The notes under the pieces are model-generated. The model was not told the origin of the DNA, did no database searches, and saw only the letters and a list, made by a program, of their open reading frames with translations. From Vitrella brassicaformis (taxonomy: Eukaryota > Sar > Vitrellaceae): a DNA stretch of 64,000 nt. Shown here in pieces: positions 1 through 11,358 of this stretch. How positions within the stretch are numbered: the first letter of the stretch is position 1; every line of letters begins with the position of its first letter. The position numbers were made by a program, and so were the translations under genes. The stretch covers positions 149,685 through 213,684 of the forward strand of contig CDMY01000227.1 of NCBI GenBank assembly GCA_001179505.1, given 5' to 3'.

Positions 1-446
1 CCCCCCCCCCCCCCCCACCCCCTGCCCCTCCGTCTACTTCCCTCCCTCCCTCCCCTCCCCTCCCGCCCTCTCTTCCTGTAGATCAGCCAGCGAGAGTCTG
101 CATGACTGTATGGGTGTGTGTGTGGCTGGGCGTATATATCGACCGTTGGAAGGACCGGTGTTGTAATATAACAAATGTTGCAGGCAAGACGCACTGACGG
201 ATAATAGCCATCATGTCATCGTTATTGACGAGATCCACACACTTGCATGCGTCGTCCTTTCCATTCGTCAACGGCCGACAGATCCTTTCGCAGCATCGAT
301 CAGTCGTGCGGCCGCGGTGAAAGCATCCCCAAATCACGGCGGCATGATTCGGAGTTGCTCGACACACGGCGATCCACGGCCCATCGATGCAACGCAAGAA
401 TCCGCCACGTAGCACGTCGCACAAACGTCAGCAGGCAGGAACAAGG
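1..446. other. Gene-free left edge, simple-sequence DNA
   Basis: The window opens with a poly-C run (bases 1-16), followed by C/T-rich tracts and a short TG repeat near 115-125. I see no coding exon here. This is the 3' flank of the minus-strand MMS19-like gene, whose stop codon lies at 447-449. Confidence 0.7.
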
Positions 447-3400
447 TCACGTGTCCAGGCAGGACCACTTGGATCGACACACGGCAGCAGCACGTCGCAC
501 GGGACGGCGGCAATCATCCAACACCTTACTCAAATCACGCAAAACCTGCACACACACACGACAACACAAGCAGCAACAACGAAATCACGTGTGTGGATCG
601 CGTGTGTTGGTCTGGCCTGCGCCTGTGCCCCCCTCGCTCACCTTAGTCTCATATTTGCGTATCTGCAGGTACGGCTTCTGGCTGATGAGCATGAGCCCCT
701 CCACGGCCAGCAGTCGTGCACCAGCCTGCGGGCCCCTCACCGCCACCCACAGCAGACCATCCACCAGGCTCCCCAGCTCCTCATTCACAAAGTCAACGGG
801 CGAGGAACCCTTCCTCTCCCCATCCACTGCTGGCGGCCCCGGTACCCTCACGGCCGCCGGCCTGGTCTGCTGCTCTAGTTTCAGGCAGGCCAGCAGGAGG
901 AGCACCACGCGCACACTCAGCCCCTCAGTCACTTCTGACACCAGCTGGGACTCCTCGCTAGGCGGCTCTCCCTCTCCTCGCCTCTCCTTGGCGGACGAGG
1001 ATACCGTCTTGGCGAGACGGATGGAGTGGGGGGCGTCGACGGCATCATCTGAGGGTGCTGCTGGTGGTGATGGTCCTGGGCTGATGCCGGTGGAGGTAGG
1101 GGTTGCGTCAGGGCTGCCTGTGGGAGGGAAGAGGGGCACCCGGCGTGTGGCGAGGTCCATCCCGTTCAGCACCGTCAGCCTCAGCGCATCAGGAAAGTCA
1201 TTCACCACGGTCTGGATCGGCAGCCTCGCCAGCATGGCAGCCACGCACGCCACCCCCGCCAGATGCAGCTGTGGCGGCAGCAGGAAGGCATGCAGCTTCG
1301 CCATGGCCTTGTGGCACACCTTCTGCAGCACATAACCCGACACCTCGCTCGCACTGTCGCTCCCCGACTCCAACGGCAGCGGGCACAAAATGTTGAATGC
1401 GATGGGGGCTGCGAGGGCGGCGTAGGGGTCGGCCCGGCTGCTGGAGTCCAGGAGGCTTGTGAGGCCGTCCAGGAACCTCATGGCCGACTTGCGTGACTGC
1501 GGCGAGGCTGCGGGGGCCGCCTGTCGGATCCAGAGGGCCTTGGTGACCTGCCCGTAGCACCTGACGCCGCTGTGCAGCCTCTCCAGTGTGTGATGGCAGG
1601 CCTCGTCGTGCCGCCGGTGCTCCTCATTCTCCTGGTGGACAGTCTCCTTGAGCTCCCTGTCGATTCTCTCCAGCAGAGGCGTCAGCCTCTCCTCGCTGCT
1701 GCACCGCACCGCCGCGCCGATCGTCCGCAAAGCATCCGTCTTGACGTCCTTCGTGGAGAGCTCGGCCAGGTACTGCGCCTCAGCCGTCGAGAGCGCCCCA
1801 TTCGGGATTTCCTCGTCGGGCTGCCCCTCTTCTTCGAAGCAGATGGCGAGACACAGCTGCACCAGGGGGGTCATCATGCCCCCGGCAGCCGTGCCTTCAG
1901 GCACCGCCTTCAATGAAGGGGGGAACAGGTGGGGCACCACCTTGAGGAGCACCATGCGATGGAGGGAGGCTTGGGAAGAGGCATCTGGCGGCTTGAACAG
2001 CAGCTCGAGCACCGCTGACATGATCTCCGCTTGTCGATCAGGGCTGCTTCTGGTTTCGAAGGCCTCGACCAGCGCCTGAAGCAGACGTCCGGTGCTCATC
2101 AGGAGCCTCTCGGCTTCGGGCGAGAGGCTGCCGCTGACCGACTGCTTTGCAATCGTCGGGCGGAAAGATGGCAGCGTCAGAATCTGCTGGAACCACGAGG
2201 GGCCGAGCTGCTTTGCTACGCCGTCGGCAAGGGGAGAGCCTCCCGATCGCTGCAGTGCCTCCGTCAGTGTCTGCTGGCCGAGCGTGAGGACCTCAATGGC
2301 CGATGGCGGAGCGGCCGGACTCTCCTGCATCATCGACGCCACCCACTCCCGCAGAAAAAACCTGAAGGATGCGAGCAGCAGGTCGTCTGTGCCGCCAGAA
2401 GAGGGTGAAGAGAGAAGCTCCTTGGAGAGCGCCAGGCCGATCCTCAAGGCCTTGATGGCCGTCTCCTCATCTCCTTCCACGACGGTCTCCTCACCGCCAT
2501 TTCTTGCCGCCTGTCCGTTGGCCGTCACCCCGGTTGCAGCAGCGGCTTTGTAGATGTGTTGGAAGCCCTTGTAGAGGCACGACAGCACGGGCACCACCAG
2601 GGACCGGTAGACCTCCTGGTGTGAGCACCGGATGCCCTCCATCGCTGTGAGGATGGTGATCAAGAAGTGGTCGTCGGCCGCCGACTGCTGGTCGTGGTCA
2701 AAGAGAAAGGCCGTCGAGCTGAGCCGGACGAAGGTCCTCATGTGGTCCTTCAGGCGCCCAATGCAGCTTTCGTCGATCGCCACTTTGGTGGCAAACAATG
2801 CGTCCTCGTCCTCACCACCCTCCTGGTCGCCGCTGTCTTGGTCTCCCCCCTCCGCACAGACACCTGGCGCGTCGCTGGAGGGTGGTGCCGGCAGCGGCAG
2901 TATCCTCAGCATGGCCCGCACCACGGTGGCCACGTGCCTGTCGGGTGTGGACGAGATGGCCGCCAGCTGGCCGATCAGCCGCCACACGAGGAAGCCGATC
3001 GTGTCGTGGTCGCCCTCGCTCCCTCCAGGCGTCTCTTTCACGTCTCTCTGGAGGTACGTCACAGCCCCCTTGCTGCCCTCATCCTCCCTCTCCAGCACAC
3101 GCAGCAGCTCGCATTGCAGACGCAGCCCCTCCAGCGGCAGCCGACGGCTGTATGTCCACTGGCTCGACCCCCTGGCCGCATCGACGTGCAGCGCCTCACC
3201 GCTGCCGAGCGTCTTGGAAAGGTAGTCGAGCAGCAGCCGGATGCTCGACCAGTCCACCGTGCAGCGGCCGCATGATGTGGTGGCATCCTCAGTGGGCTCG
3301 TCTGCCTTGTTTTGTTGCTGCTGCAGCATGACCGTGACGCGCTGCACGGCCTCGTCGAAGGTGAAGGTGAGGACATGGAAGAAGGCCACGGGAGAGGACG

Positions 3401-4975
3401 CCGCCGCGGCGAGGAGCAGCTCCTCACACACCTTGATCTGGCTGGGTGTGGGCTCCTTGCCTTTGTTCTCCTGCTCGTCGCCGCCGCTCTTGGTCATGAC
3501 GGCCCACACCTTCTTGAGCGACGGCGTCAGCAGCTCCTCGAACCAAGGAGGCGTCATGCCCGCCGGCAGCCCGCTCGTGGCCACGCGCAGCACGTCACGC
3601 CAGAGGCCGATCAGCTTGTTGCGGTAGCTGCACTCGTTGTCGATGATCTCGAATTTGAGGAAGTCGAAGAGTGCGGGGAGGTGGGTCCGGGTGGCCTCGC
3701 TGCCGTACTGCTCGCAGCAGAAGACCAGGGCCTCGATGGTCTCGTTGCGCGTGTCGCAGGTCTGCTCGCTGTCGGCCCGGAGTGAGTCGATGAAGAAGGG
3801 GATGACCTCCTTGGCCAGACGGGGGTGACACGCCAACGTCAGCTTGAGCTCTCTCTTGAGCATCTCCTCTGCACACACACACACACACACACAGACAGAC
3901 ACACACACACACACATCCACACACATCCACAGACGCACAGCCATGAGCACCTGAATAATGTGTCAGCCAGTGGGTGGCTCTTCCTTCCTTGACTGACCGG
4001 TGATCTGGTTGGGATCGTTGGGCGGCGGTGTGAATGAGATGGGGAAGTAGAGAGTAGTGACGTCGCTGATGACGAGGGCGGTCTCGGCGCCGATGAGGTC
4101 CTCATACTTGGTCAAGAGCAGCCGCAGCAGGGGGAAGGTCAGGACCAGGTTCCGGGGGTCCTTCTCGTCCTCGATCTGACTGCACACCTCATTACCTGCA
4201 TCACATCACAGCACGACACACACTTCACTTTCACTCACGGCCCATGCCATGCGTTTGTTTCATTTGAGCATGCCATGCACGTGTGCTGTCTCCGATGGAT
4301 GTACCCTAGGTACCTACCCAGCTTGAATTCGAAAGACCTCATCTCTTCCTCATACTCTGTCAGCAGCAGAGTGAGGACCTGACGGACGGACGCGCAAACA
4401 CAACACACAGTTTGTTTGCCCACTCCACTCCACTCCACTCGCCTACCCCGACACCGACAAACTGACTGACTGACCTCGATGAGTATCTTCCGGATGCTCT
4501 GAGCGAACGACGGTCCATGAACCTTCGAGAAAACCGCCTGCGCGATGTTTTTGACCACCTCCTGCCCCTTGTCCCTGTCGTCGTCAATCAGCACGCCCCG
4601 GTAGGACCTCAGGATGGCCCTGAACGTGACTAGTGCACCCTCCACACTGTACCAATCCTCCAGCCTCTCGGAGAAGAACGAAACCACCGTGTCGAGGTGC
4701 TTCCAGTTGACTCGCAGCCGCGGGCACTTGGTGAGCACCTCCCCGATGAGCAGTGCCGACCGGCGACGCTCCTGCGCGATGGAGCTGGTGAGTCCCTCCT
4801 GCAGGACGAGCACGAGATCGAGGAGGGACTTGCTGCCGCCTCCCACGGCGAGGACAATGCCATTGATAGCTTCGAGGTGGTTGGCGGCCGGCAGATCTGG
4901 GTCGATGTAGGACGACACGGCACTCTCGAACGCCATCGGCGTGGCGGACAGGCCTATCACGCCTTCTTCAGTCAT
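447..4975 (-). CDS. MMS19: MMS19-like cytosolic Fe-S targeting protein (HEAT repeats)
   Basis: In known family members MMS19 is the cytosolic iron-sulphur assembly (CIA) targeting factor that hands Fe-S clusters to nuclear DNA repair and replication enzymes. Five exons on the minus strand: 4975-4475, 4378-4318, 4195-3998, 3868-642 and 545-447. They join in frame into 1,361 residues with canonical GT-AG introns. The family signature of the N-terminal domain is clear: EDEKDPRNL followed by YFPISFTPPPNDP (exon 3). The start of exon 4 continues with the LKLTLACHPRLAKEVIPF block. The last small exon encodes the typical C-terminal HEAT end (VLRDLSKVLDD...RRPVRRAA). The length is somewhat above the roughly 1,030 residues of animal MMS19, because of acidic and low-complexity insertions in the middle. 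The start is the ATG at 4975 (MTEEGVIGLS). The next gene upstream on the same strand is a mitochondrial ferredoxin. Confidence 0.9.
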
Positions 4976-5394
4976 CGGCAGCGAACACGAGCGATCTGGA
5001 TGTCAAATGGCGCGTGACACCATGGGAGATCTTGCGAAAGGCCCCTTTCTTCCACTCCCCCTTTCGCGGCTCGCGATCGCGACACATGCAGCCTTCTGCA
5101 ATGGGGCTGTGGGAAGGCCACACGGTGACTGCGAGAGGTCCAGTTAATGACATGAACAAGTCGTAAGTCGTGCCGATGTATGGCAAAAGGAGAGCCGATC
5201 GGTCAGGCACATGAGGGCACATTACAAGCTGTCGGACCACAGGATGATGCAATGCAACCTTTCAACAAATGCTAGCATACACTCACTCGGACAAAACGGT
5301 GACCGAGCAATAGGCATGCAGGCCTGCACGACAGACACGGACGCATCATGATGAAGTGGGGAAGCTGTCCCCTGTTCGGCGGGCAGCCACCACA
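4976..5394. other. Intergenic spacer between ferredoxin and MMS19-like gene
   Basis: About 420 bases lie between the stop of the ferredoxin gene and the start codon of the MMS19-like gene; both genes read on the minus strand. I see no coding exon. The spacer should hold the MMS19 promoter and the ferredoxin 3' untranslated region. No individual element was identified. Confidence 0.6.
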
Positions 5395-6390
5395 TCACAG
5401 GAGCTGGTTTGCAGTGGCTGCGGGCAGCTGCACCTCAAGACCTGACCGACACACATACACCCAACAGACACCACACCATCCTGTCCGCATGTCGGCAAAT
5501 GAATTGAATTGGTGAGCTGTGCTGTGCTGCCTGGCCTGACTGAACTGACTGACCATCGTGTTCGGCGGTGAGTTTGAGCTGGCAGCCTAACCGTGACCTG
5601 AACGAATCCACACCACAACCAGGAGAATAAGTGTGTGTGTGTGTGCTCGGGTGTCTGCAGCACGTAGCGTACGTGTCTTCGTCCATGTCGAGTGCCATGT
5701 CAAGCATGTCCAGCTCGTTCTCGTCCGGCTGGGGGAACTTGTCAAACATGTCCTTCTGCATACCCCATACCCCACCCAGCAACCATACATACCAACACAC
5801 AACACACACATGTACAGTACAGCGCCATGCCATGTGCAACGCAACGAGAGGGGCTCAGCTCACTCACTCACTCCGCCCGCCTGCCTGTCTGTCTGTCCTG
5901 TCCTTGTGTGTGTCGTGTCACACGATACGCACGTTCTTGATGTAGATGTGGCACGTGGAGCATGCACACTGCCCCCCGCATGCGCCCTCGATGTCCACGT
6001 CGTTGTCCTTGGCCACCTTGAGAATCGTCATGCCAGCCTGCATACAGTACACCGCACACACCACCTATCCCATGCACACAGACCTCAACCCCCGCATCGA
6101 TGAGTGTGCTCTCCCGCTCCGCTCACCCTGTACTCGCACTCCCATTTCTTGCTGCCATCGCTGCTGACAAACGTCATCGAGTAGAGCCCCGCAACACCCG
6201 TGCTCGTCTTCTCCGTGCTGAAACGCCGCCTCCCCGGCAAAGCTCCCATCCGCCTTGGCTGGCCGCAGAAGGGACCATGGTCGCTGAGCAGACCCGCTGG
6301 CCGAGTGAGATGCCGCACCATCTGCCTGTTGCATTGCAGATCAGAGCAAACGATTCTTCTCTTCGTTGTCGCCAAACATCTTCGAAGCAT
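5395..6390 (-). CDS. Mitochondrial [2Fe-2S] ferredoxin (adrenodoxin/Yah1 type)
   Basis: Electron carrier of the adrenodoxin family. In mitochondria such proteins supply electrons for Fe-S cluster assembly and haem A or steroid chemistry. Five exons on the minus strand: 6390-6127, 6037-5933, 5755-5673, 5597-5554 and 5441-5395, giving 180 residues. The N-terminus (MLRRCLATTKRRIV..., Arg-rich, no acidic residues at first) looks like a mitochondrial presequence. The cluster loop is in exon 2: DIEGACGGQCACSTCHIY, with the four cysteines in C-x5-C-x2-C spacing plus the later ligand. Exon 3 carries the acidic helix (ENELDMLDMAL) that binds partner proteins. Exon 4 restores SRLGCQLKL with the fourth cluster cysteine, and exon 5 ends LPAATANQLL. 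All introns are GT-AG and phases agree. It lies beside the MMS19-like gene, so two Fe-S biogenesis genes are neighbours. Confidence 0.92.
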
Positions 6391-6532
6391 CCTTTCAAAG
6401 AGAAAAGATCACTTCTTATTCTCTCCAGCGTCCCTCCTCGCCTCGTCTGGGCAATGTGCCGTGCCCTTTCTAAAGTCAGATCTTTCCTGAGCAACGGTTT
6501 CCGAAAGCACCCTAAGCGCCCGACGGACTCGG

Positions 6533-6771
6533 AATGTAAGAAATGGAGATTCTTGCTTCCGTCCTTGAAAAGTGCTGGATTGTTGCTTCATTGCCTGCGC
6601 AATTGGTCATCAATTGAAGCTGTTTACCAAGAGACGCGCTACTGCATGCCTCTCCTTTTCATCTGAATGCACCCAGTCATCCAATGCGCGCACGTGTGGC
6701 GATCTCATCGCTCATTCCATGTCTCAGCACGTGGCGGCCCCCCACTCAAATCAACACGTATACGAGTGAAT
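6533..6771 (+). repeat. Dispersed repeat, copy A (inverted copy at 39946-40184)
   Basis: About 240 bases match, in inverted orientation and by eye at roughly 90% identity, the segment at 39946-40184. One edge is a short hairpin-like sequence: CACTC, sixteen bases, then GAGTG. Shared landmarks are the GGAATGTAAGAAAT end, the CGCGCTACTGCATGCC core and the ACACGTATACGAGTG end. No transposase, terminal target duplication or long ORF is visible, so it could be a small non-autonomous element or a fragment of a larger repeat. It sits between the ferredoxin start and the pseudokinase remnants. Confidence 0.75.
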
Positions 6772-7262
6772 ACACTGCCAGCAAATATAAAATGTAGGCA
6801 GCAATGATACATAAGGCACACTGTCTCTGCGGATGGTCGGCGGCGAGCCCCTCCTGCGTCCCATACACCATTTTATCCCACCTCCCACCGTGGCACCCCT
6901 CATCCAGCCCCGGGTTATGCGTCGGCAGCCGCTCCACCGGCATGACGTTCCGGATGCCGCCGCCGCAGGGGTGCTGCTTCGAGGAGTCGTCGAGGCTCTT
7001 GAAGTAGGTGCGGGGGTAATAGTCATCTTCCAGCCCCATCAAGTCGTACTGCGGCGCGTCACGGTACTCGTATGGCTGCAGCCCCCTCCTGATGCCCTCC
7101 GCCGACCTATAGCAGTCCTCCACACGGTACGATGACATAAGCAATGTGGGAAACAGGATCCCTTCACGCCGCTGCAGCCCGAGGGCCTGGTACACACGCT
7201 GGCATGGCCGCTGCTACCTTCTATGTGTCGCTCTTAGAGCTCCCTCAAGGAAAAAGGCGGTC
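6750..7262 (-). pseudogene. Truncated duplicate of the pseudokinase N-terminal segment
   Basis: On the minus strand, bases 7262 to about 6874 repeat, nearly base for base, the head of the pseudokinase locus at 9018-8616. The shared peptide includes LGLQRREGILFP, SSYRVEDCYRSAEG and the DYYPRTYFKSLDDSS block. This copy is open across GGGIRNVMPVERLP, where the other copy has lost one base. It then diverges after GRWDKM, runs through unrelated sequence with a hydrophobic end (IIAAYILYLLAVYSL) and stops near 6746. It has no kinase domain. I infer a partial tandem duplication left behind as a gene fragment. It could instead be an alternative 3' exon, but I saw no splice site supporting that. Confidence 0.6.
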
Positions 7263-7361
7263 GGCGCGGCACCGGGGGTTGGCAGTGGCGCGGGGGCCTC
7301 ACACACAGCTGGCGGCGGCGAGAAGAGAATTCTGACAGACAGACAGACAGACAGACGTCCA

Positions 7362-8987
7362 TCAACATACATACATTAACATATTATGTACTGGATCGAT
7401 GGATGGATGCACGTGTGTGTGTGTGTGTGTACGTGTGTACCATGACTCGCTGAAAAGCTGAGCCAGCGATGGCCTCATTGCCGGGTCTGGGTGACAGGCC
7501 CGGCCAAGAAACTCCTCTGCTTCTTTCGTTATGGGGCGGCTGCCATGCCAGAAGAGGATCTCCTCCACAGCCCGCCTGACATGACATCCACAAGATACGA
7601 TACATGGTCAAATGTGCAACGTTCAAGCGACGCGACGTGTGTTGGTGCGGTGCGTGTTCATCATACATACGTACCCGAGTATGTAGACCGTGGCCTTGTC
7701 GGCATCGACGGTGGCCGTCCACCCCGTCATGGCCTGCACAGGCAGACCAGACGGACATCGGTGGTGCAGTGCACTGAAGTGTTCTGTGTGTGTGTGTGTG
7801 TGTGGGTGTGTGCGCGTGTGTGTACCTCTGGCGGCGTGAAGGCGTGATGGGAGGTCTTGCGGGCGGCGGCGCTACTCACACGGCCCTGCACGCGTCAGCC
7901 AGGACGGGACGACATGACAGAAATAAATGCAGCCACACACGCAAATGAGTCCGTCCGTATGCACCAACAAACATCTGTCTGTCTGTCTGTCTGTCTGTGT
8001 CACCCACCTGGCTGATGGGCACCATATTGCGGACGTCCGCGAACTTGATGGTGCCGTCCTTGCTTATGACAAATTGGCTGAGACACACCACCCTGACACA
8101 CAGAGCAGACAGACATTTTGTATGTATGTATGGGTGCATTTATTCATTGATTGATGTCGGTCGGTCGGTTTGTCTACACGGCACGTCAGTTAAGTGCATG
8201 TGTGATGTATGTGACTCACGGTTTGTATTTGCCGAGGTCCAGGAGCTCCTTGTGTGCCACCAGGAGGTCCCTTGCCCACTTTGCCGCTTGCTGCTCAGTG
8301 ATGGAGGTCGTGCCGCCGCTCAGGCGCGTGGCGAGAGCGGGGCACTTGCGATAGTGGTACGACTGAATGAATGGATGGATGCATCACACACACACACACA
8401 TGCAGAAAAGTAGTGAATGAGGCTTGCTCATTCTGTCTGCCTCCCCTCCCTCCCTCCCTCCCTCCCACTTACGCATCTGAGGGTCACAAAGGGCTTCCTG
8501 CCCTGCCGCCGCGCGGCGTCGAAAACACCGACCTCGTCCATCAGCGACGGCAGCTCATCTTCGCCGGTCTTGAAGAGCGTCTTTTGGGCCACGAGGGTGC
8601 TGCTGCTGCCCATTCTATCCCACCTCCCGCCGTGGCACCCCTCATCCATCCCCGGGCGCAGCCAGCTCATCGAGTTATGCGTCGGCAGCCGCTCCACCGG
8701 CATGACGTTCCGGATGCGCCGCTGCAGGGGTGCTGCTTCGAGGAGTCGTCGAGGCTCTTGAAGTAGGTGCGAGGGTAATAGTCATTATCCAGCCCCATCA
8801 AGTCGTACTGCGGCGCGTCGCGGTACTCGTATGGCTGCAGCCCCCTCCTGATGCCCTCCGCCGACCTATAGCAGTCCTCCACACGGTACGATGACATAAG
8901 CAACGTGGGAAACAGGATCCCTTCACGCCGCTGCAGCCCGAGGGCCTGGTGCACACGCTGGCATGGCCGCTGCTACCTTCTATGCGT
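7362..8987 (-). pseudogene. Degenerate protein kinase (pseudokinase), probably broken
   Basis: Six exon-like blocks on the minus strand splice in frame into a protein-kinase fold: about 8703-8473, 8362-8220, 8092-8008, 7885-7826, 7733-7675 and 7575-7439. Visible landmarks: VAQKTLFK (beta-3 lysine region), QAAKWARDLL (helix E), FVISKDGTIKFADV (where N..L...KI.DFG is expected), TPPE (APE motif), KATVYILG (helix F) and EEFLGRACHPDPAMRPS (helix I). The HRD catalytic loop is missing: the sequence reads VVCLSQFVIS. DFG is replaced by ADV. So catalysis is very unlikely. The head segment (8987-8704) has a one-base deletion near 8717 compared with the copy at 7.0 kb, which breaks the frame into the kinase part unless translation starts at the ATG at 8703. 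No clean terminal exon was found. It may be a pseudogene or a divergent pseudokinase. Confidence 0.6.
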
Positions 8988-9018
8988 CGCTCTTAGAGCT
9001 CCCTCAAGGAAAAAGGCG

Positions 9019-9127
9019 TCCGTCCAAAGAAAGGGCAGGGAGGGGAATGAAATTTCAAAAGAAAGAGAGAACCGGAGCGTCTCGTCGAGAATTTGTGGCT
9101 AGGATTCTCGCTTAAAACAGCACCTGG
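9019..9127. promoter_or_regulatory. Short divergent upstream region of the glucanotransferase
   Basis: About 110 bases separate the pseudokinase head segment (minus) from the first in-frame ATG of the 4-alpha-glucanotransferase (plus). It includes an A-rich stretch (AAATTTCAAAAGAAAGAGAG). If the gene starts at 9341 instead, this region extends to 9340. No TATA box or other element could be assigned. Confidence 0.35.
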
Positions 9128-11239
9128 GTGGATGGTGACGGCCGGAGAAGGGCAAGCAGGTGCACGTCTGACGCCTATGGTCACCAGACGCGTCCCGGGA
9201 AAAAGCTCGCACTGAGGGGATTGCGCGCTCGCTGGGAGGAGCGTCCTAAGTTTGTGACTCAGTTACGCATACTTGCGTGTGAGAAGACAGCCAATTTCGG
9301 CCACATCTACATCCCTGCTTTCCTTGACCAGAGAGAAAGAATGCCTCAGGAGACCCCCCTCCCCCGCGCGGCTGGCGTTGTGCTGCACCCCACGGCGCTG
9401 CCGAGCCGCTATGGTGTGGGCGACATGGGCCCGCCCGCCTACGAGTTCGTCGACTTCCTCGTCAAGTCGGGCCTCAAGTACTGGCAGGTCCTCCCCCTCG
9501 GCCCGACCGACGCCGTCATGGGCCACTCGCCATACATGACCCTCAGCACCTTCGCCGGCAACCCGCTGCTCATCAGCCCCACCAAACTCGCCGAGGCGGG
9601 CTACCTCAACCACAGCGACCTCACGCCCCTCCCACCCGCAGGACCAGGCAAGGACGCCACACACATCGACTTCGACGCGGCAGTGCCCCACAAGATGAAG
9701 CTCTTTCGCAAGTCGTTTGAGCACTTCAAGGGCCAGGGCGGGCTCAGTTCGCGGCGGTTCGTCGACTTCAGCAAGGCGCAGGGCAGCTGGCTCGACACCT
9801 TCGCGCTCTTCATGGCGCTGCGGGACGTCTACCCCGGCCAGACGTGGAACGAGTGGCCGCGGGAGCTGCGGCTGCGGACGACGAGTGCCCTCAAGGAGGC
9901 GGCGGCGACCCATTCGGATAGCGTCAACTTCCACAAGTACCTCCAGTTCATGTTTTTCGAGCAGTGGGGTGCCTTGAAGCGGTACGCCAACAGCAAGGGC
10001 GTGTCGATCTTCGGGGACGTGTCCATCTACGTCAACGGCGACAGCAGCGACGTGTGGGGCAGCCCCGAGGAGTTCGACCTCCACCCCGAGACCAGGGAGC
10101 CGCTGGGCATGTCGGGCGTGCCGCCAGACTACTTCAGCGCCACTGGACAGCTCTGGGGACACCCTGTCTACAACTGGTACACACACACACACACACACAC
10201 ACATCTTTGTCGTATCGCACACTCATCATATCATCCGTGTGTCTGTTTTGGGTGCCTGCCTTGGTGTGGTGCAGGGCAGAGGCGGAGCGCAACGGGTTCA
10301 AGTGGTGGGTGGACCGATTCCGCACGACCATGGAGCTGGTCGACCTCATCCGCATCGACCACTTCCGCGGCTTCGAGGCCTTCTGGCGCGTCGACGCACA
10401 GCACGCCAAGAAACACCAAAACGCAATTGAGGGCGAGTGGGTCAAGGCGCCGGGGTGGGCCCTCTTCGAGACCATCGCCACACAGCTCGGCTGGAAGGAG
10501 CCCGGCCGGGCGTGCGAGCCCTTCGAGCTGCCCGTGTGTGCAGAGGACCTCGGCCTCATCACTCCCGAGGTGGAGGCGCTGCGGGACCATTTCGGGTTCC
10601 CGGGCATGAAGGTGCTGCAGTTCGCCTGGGGGGGCGACAGCAGCAACATACACCTGCCGCACAATGTGGCCGACAACAGTGTGGTGTACCCCGGCACGCA
10701 CGACAACGACACGGCGCTGGGGTGGTGGCAGCGGGCAAGCGACAAGGACAAGCAACACGTCGCCGAATACACTGGTGGGGTGGGGTGGACGGGGCGAGAA
10801 AAGGCGGAAAGAAACCACACACGCGCAATCAACACATGGCGGTAGTGTTGGTGCGCGTGATGAGATGCGTGTTGATTGTATTTCGCCAGGGTTGGGGTCT
10901 CCCGCGAGCGTGAGCGAGCCGTCGTGGCTGCTGATCCGGATGGCTTTCGCGAGCCGCGGTCGGCTGGCCCTCGCGCCGCTGCAGGACTTCCTCTCCCTCG
11001 ACAACACGGCCAGGTTCAACCTCCCAGGCAGCTTCATCGCCGAGAACTGGTCATGGCAGATGCCCTCCACACACTGCCTCACCTCAGCACTCGCGCAGAG
11101 GATCCGGCGGCTCACCGAGCTCTACGGCCGCGAGCAGCCAGTGGCCGCGCAGCCGCCACCGCCAGCCAAGAGTGAGCAGCAGGCCAGTGCCGCTGGGGTG
11201 GCGGAGACCAGGAAGGTCGGCGGGCGGAGGGATGCCTAG
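9128..11239 (+). CDS. 4-alpha-glucanotransferase (disproportionating enzyme, GH77)
   Basis: Transfers alpha-1,4-glucan segments between malto-oligosaccharides (amylomaltase/DPE1/MalQ family) during starch or glycogen turnover. Three exons: 9128-10176, 10275-10774 and 10890-11239, GT-AG, giving 632 residues. GH77 motifs are all present: HPTALPSRYGVGDMG, the SPY...STFAGNP block, the nucleophile Asp in RIDHFRG, the acid/base Glu in CAEDLGLITPEVE, and THDNDT with the third catalytic Asp. The C-terminus has the expected NLPG...NWSWQ, then a Pro/Ala-rich tail. The conserved region begins just after the ATG at 9341. The 71 residues upstream of it are basic and could be a plastid or other transit peptide, or the true start may be 9341. 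The first intron begins with a long (CA)n run just after its donor. Confidence 0.93.
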
Positions 11240-11327
11240 GTCTGTCTGTCTGGTTTGGATGGATGGACGGGGGCGATTTAGAGGGAGGGAAGGGTGAGTG
11301 ATGCCTGTTTTAGGCACACCACACCCG

Positions 11328-11358
<31 letters not shown>

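Noticed and set aside
10179..10201. (CA)n tracts, here and elsewhere, as possible tandem-repeat genes or Z-DNA elements
   Set aside because: Most such tracts lie inside introns or intergenic DNA, and their ORFs (HTHTHT, VCVCVC) are artefacts of the dinucleotide repeat. They are treated as intron structure instead.
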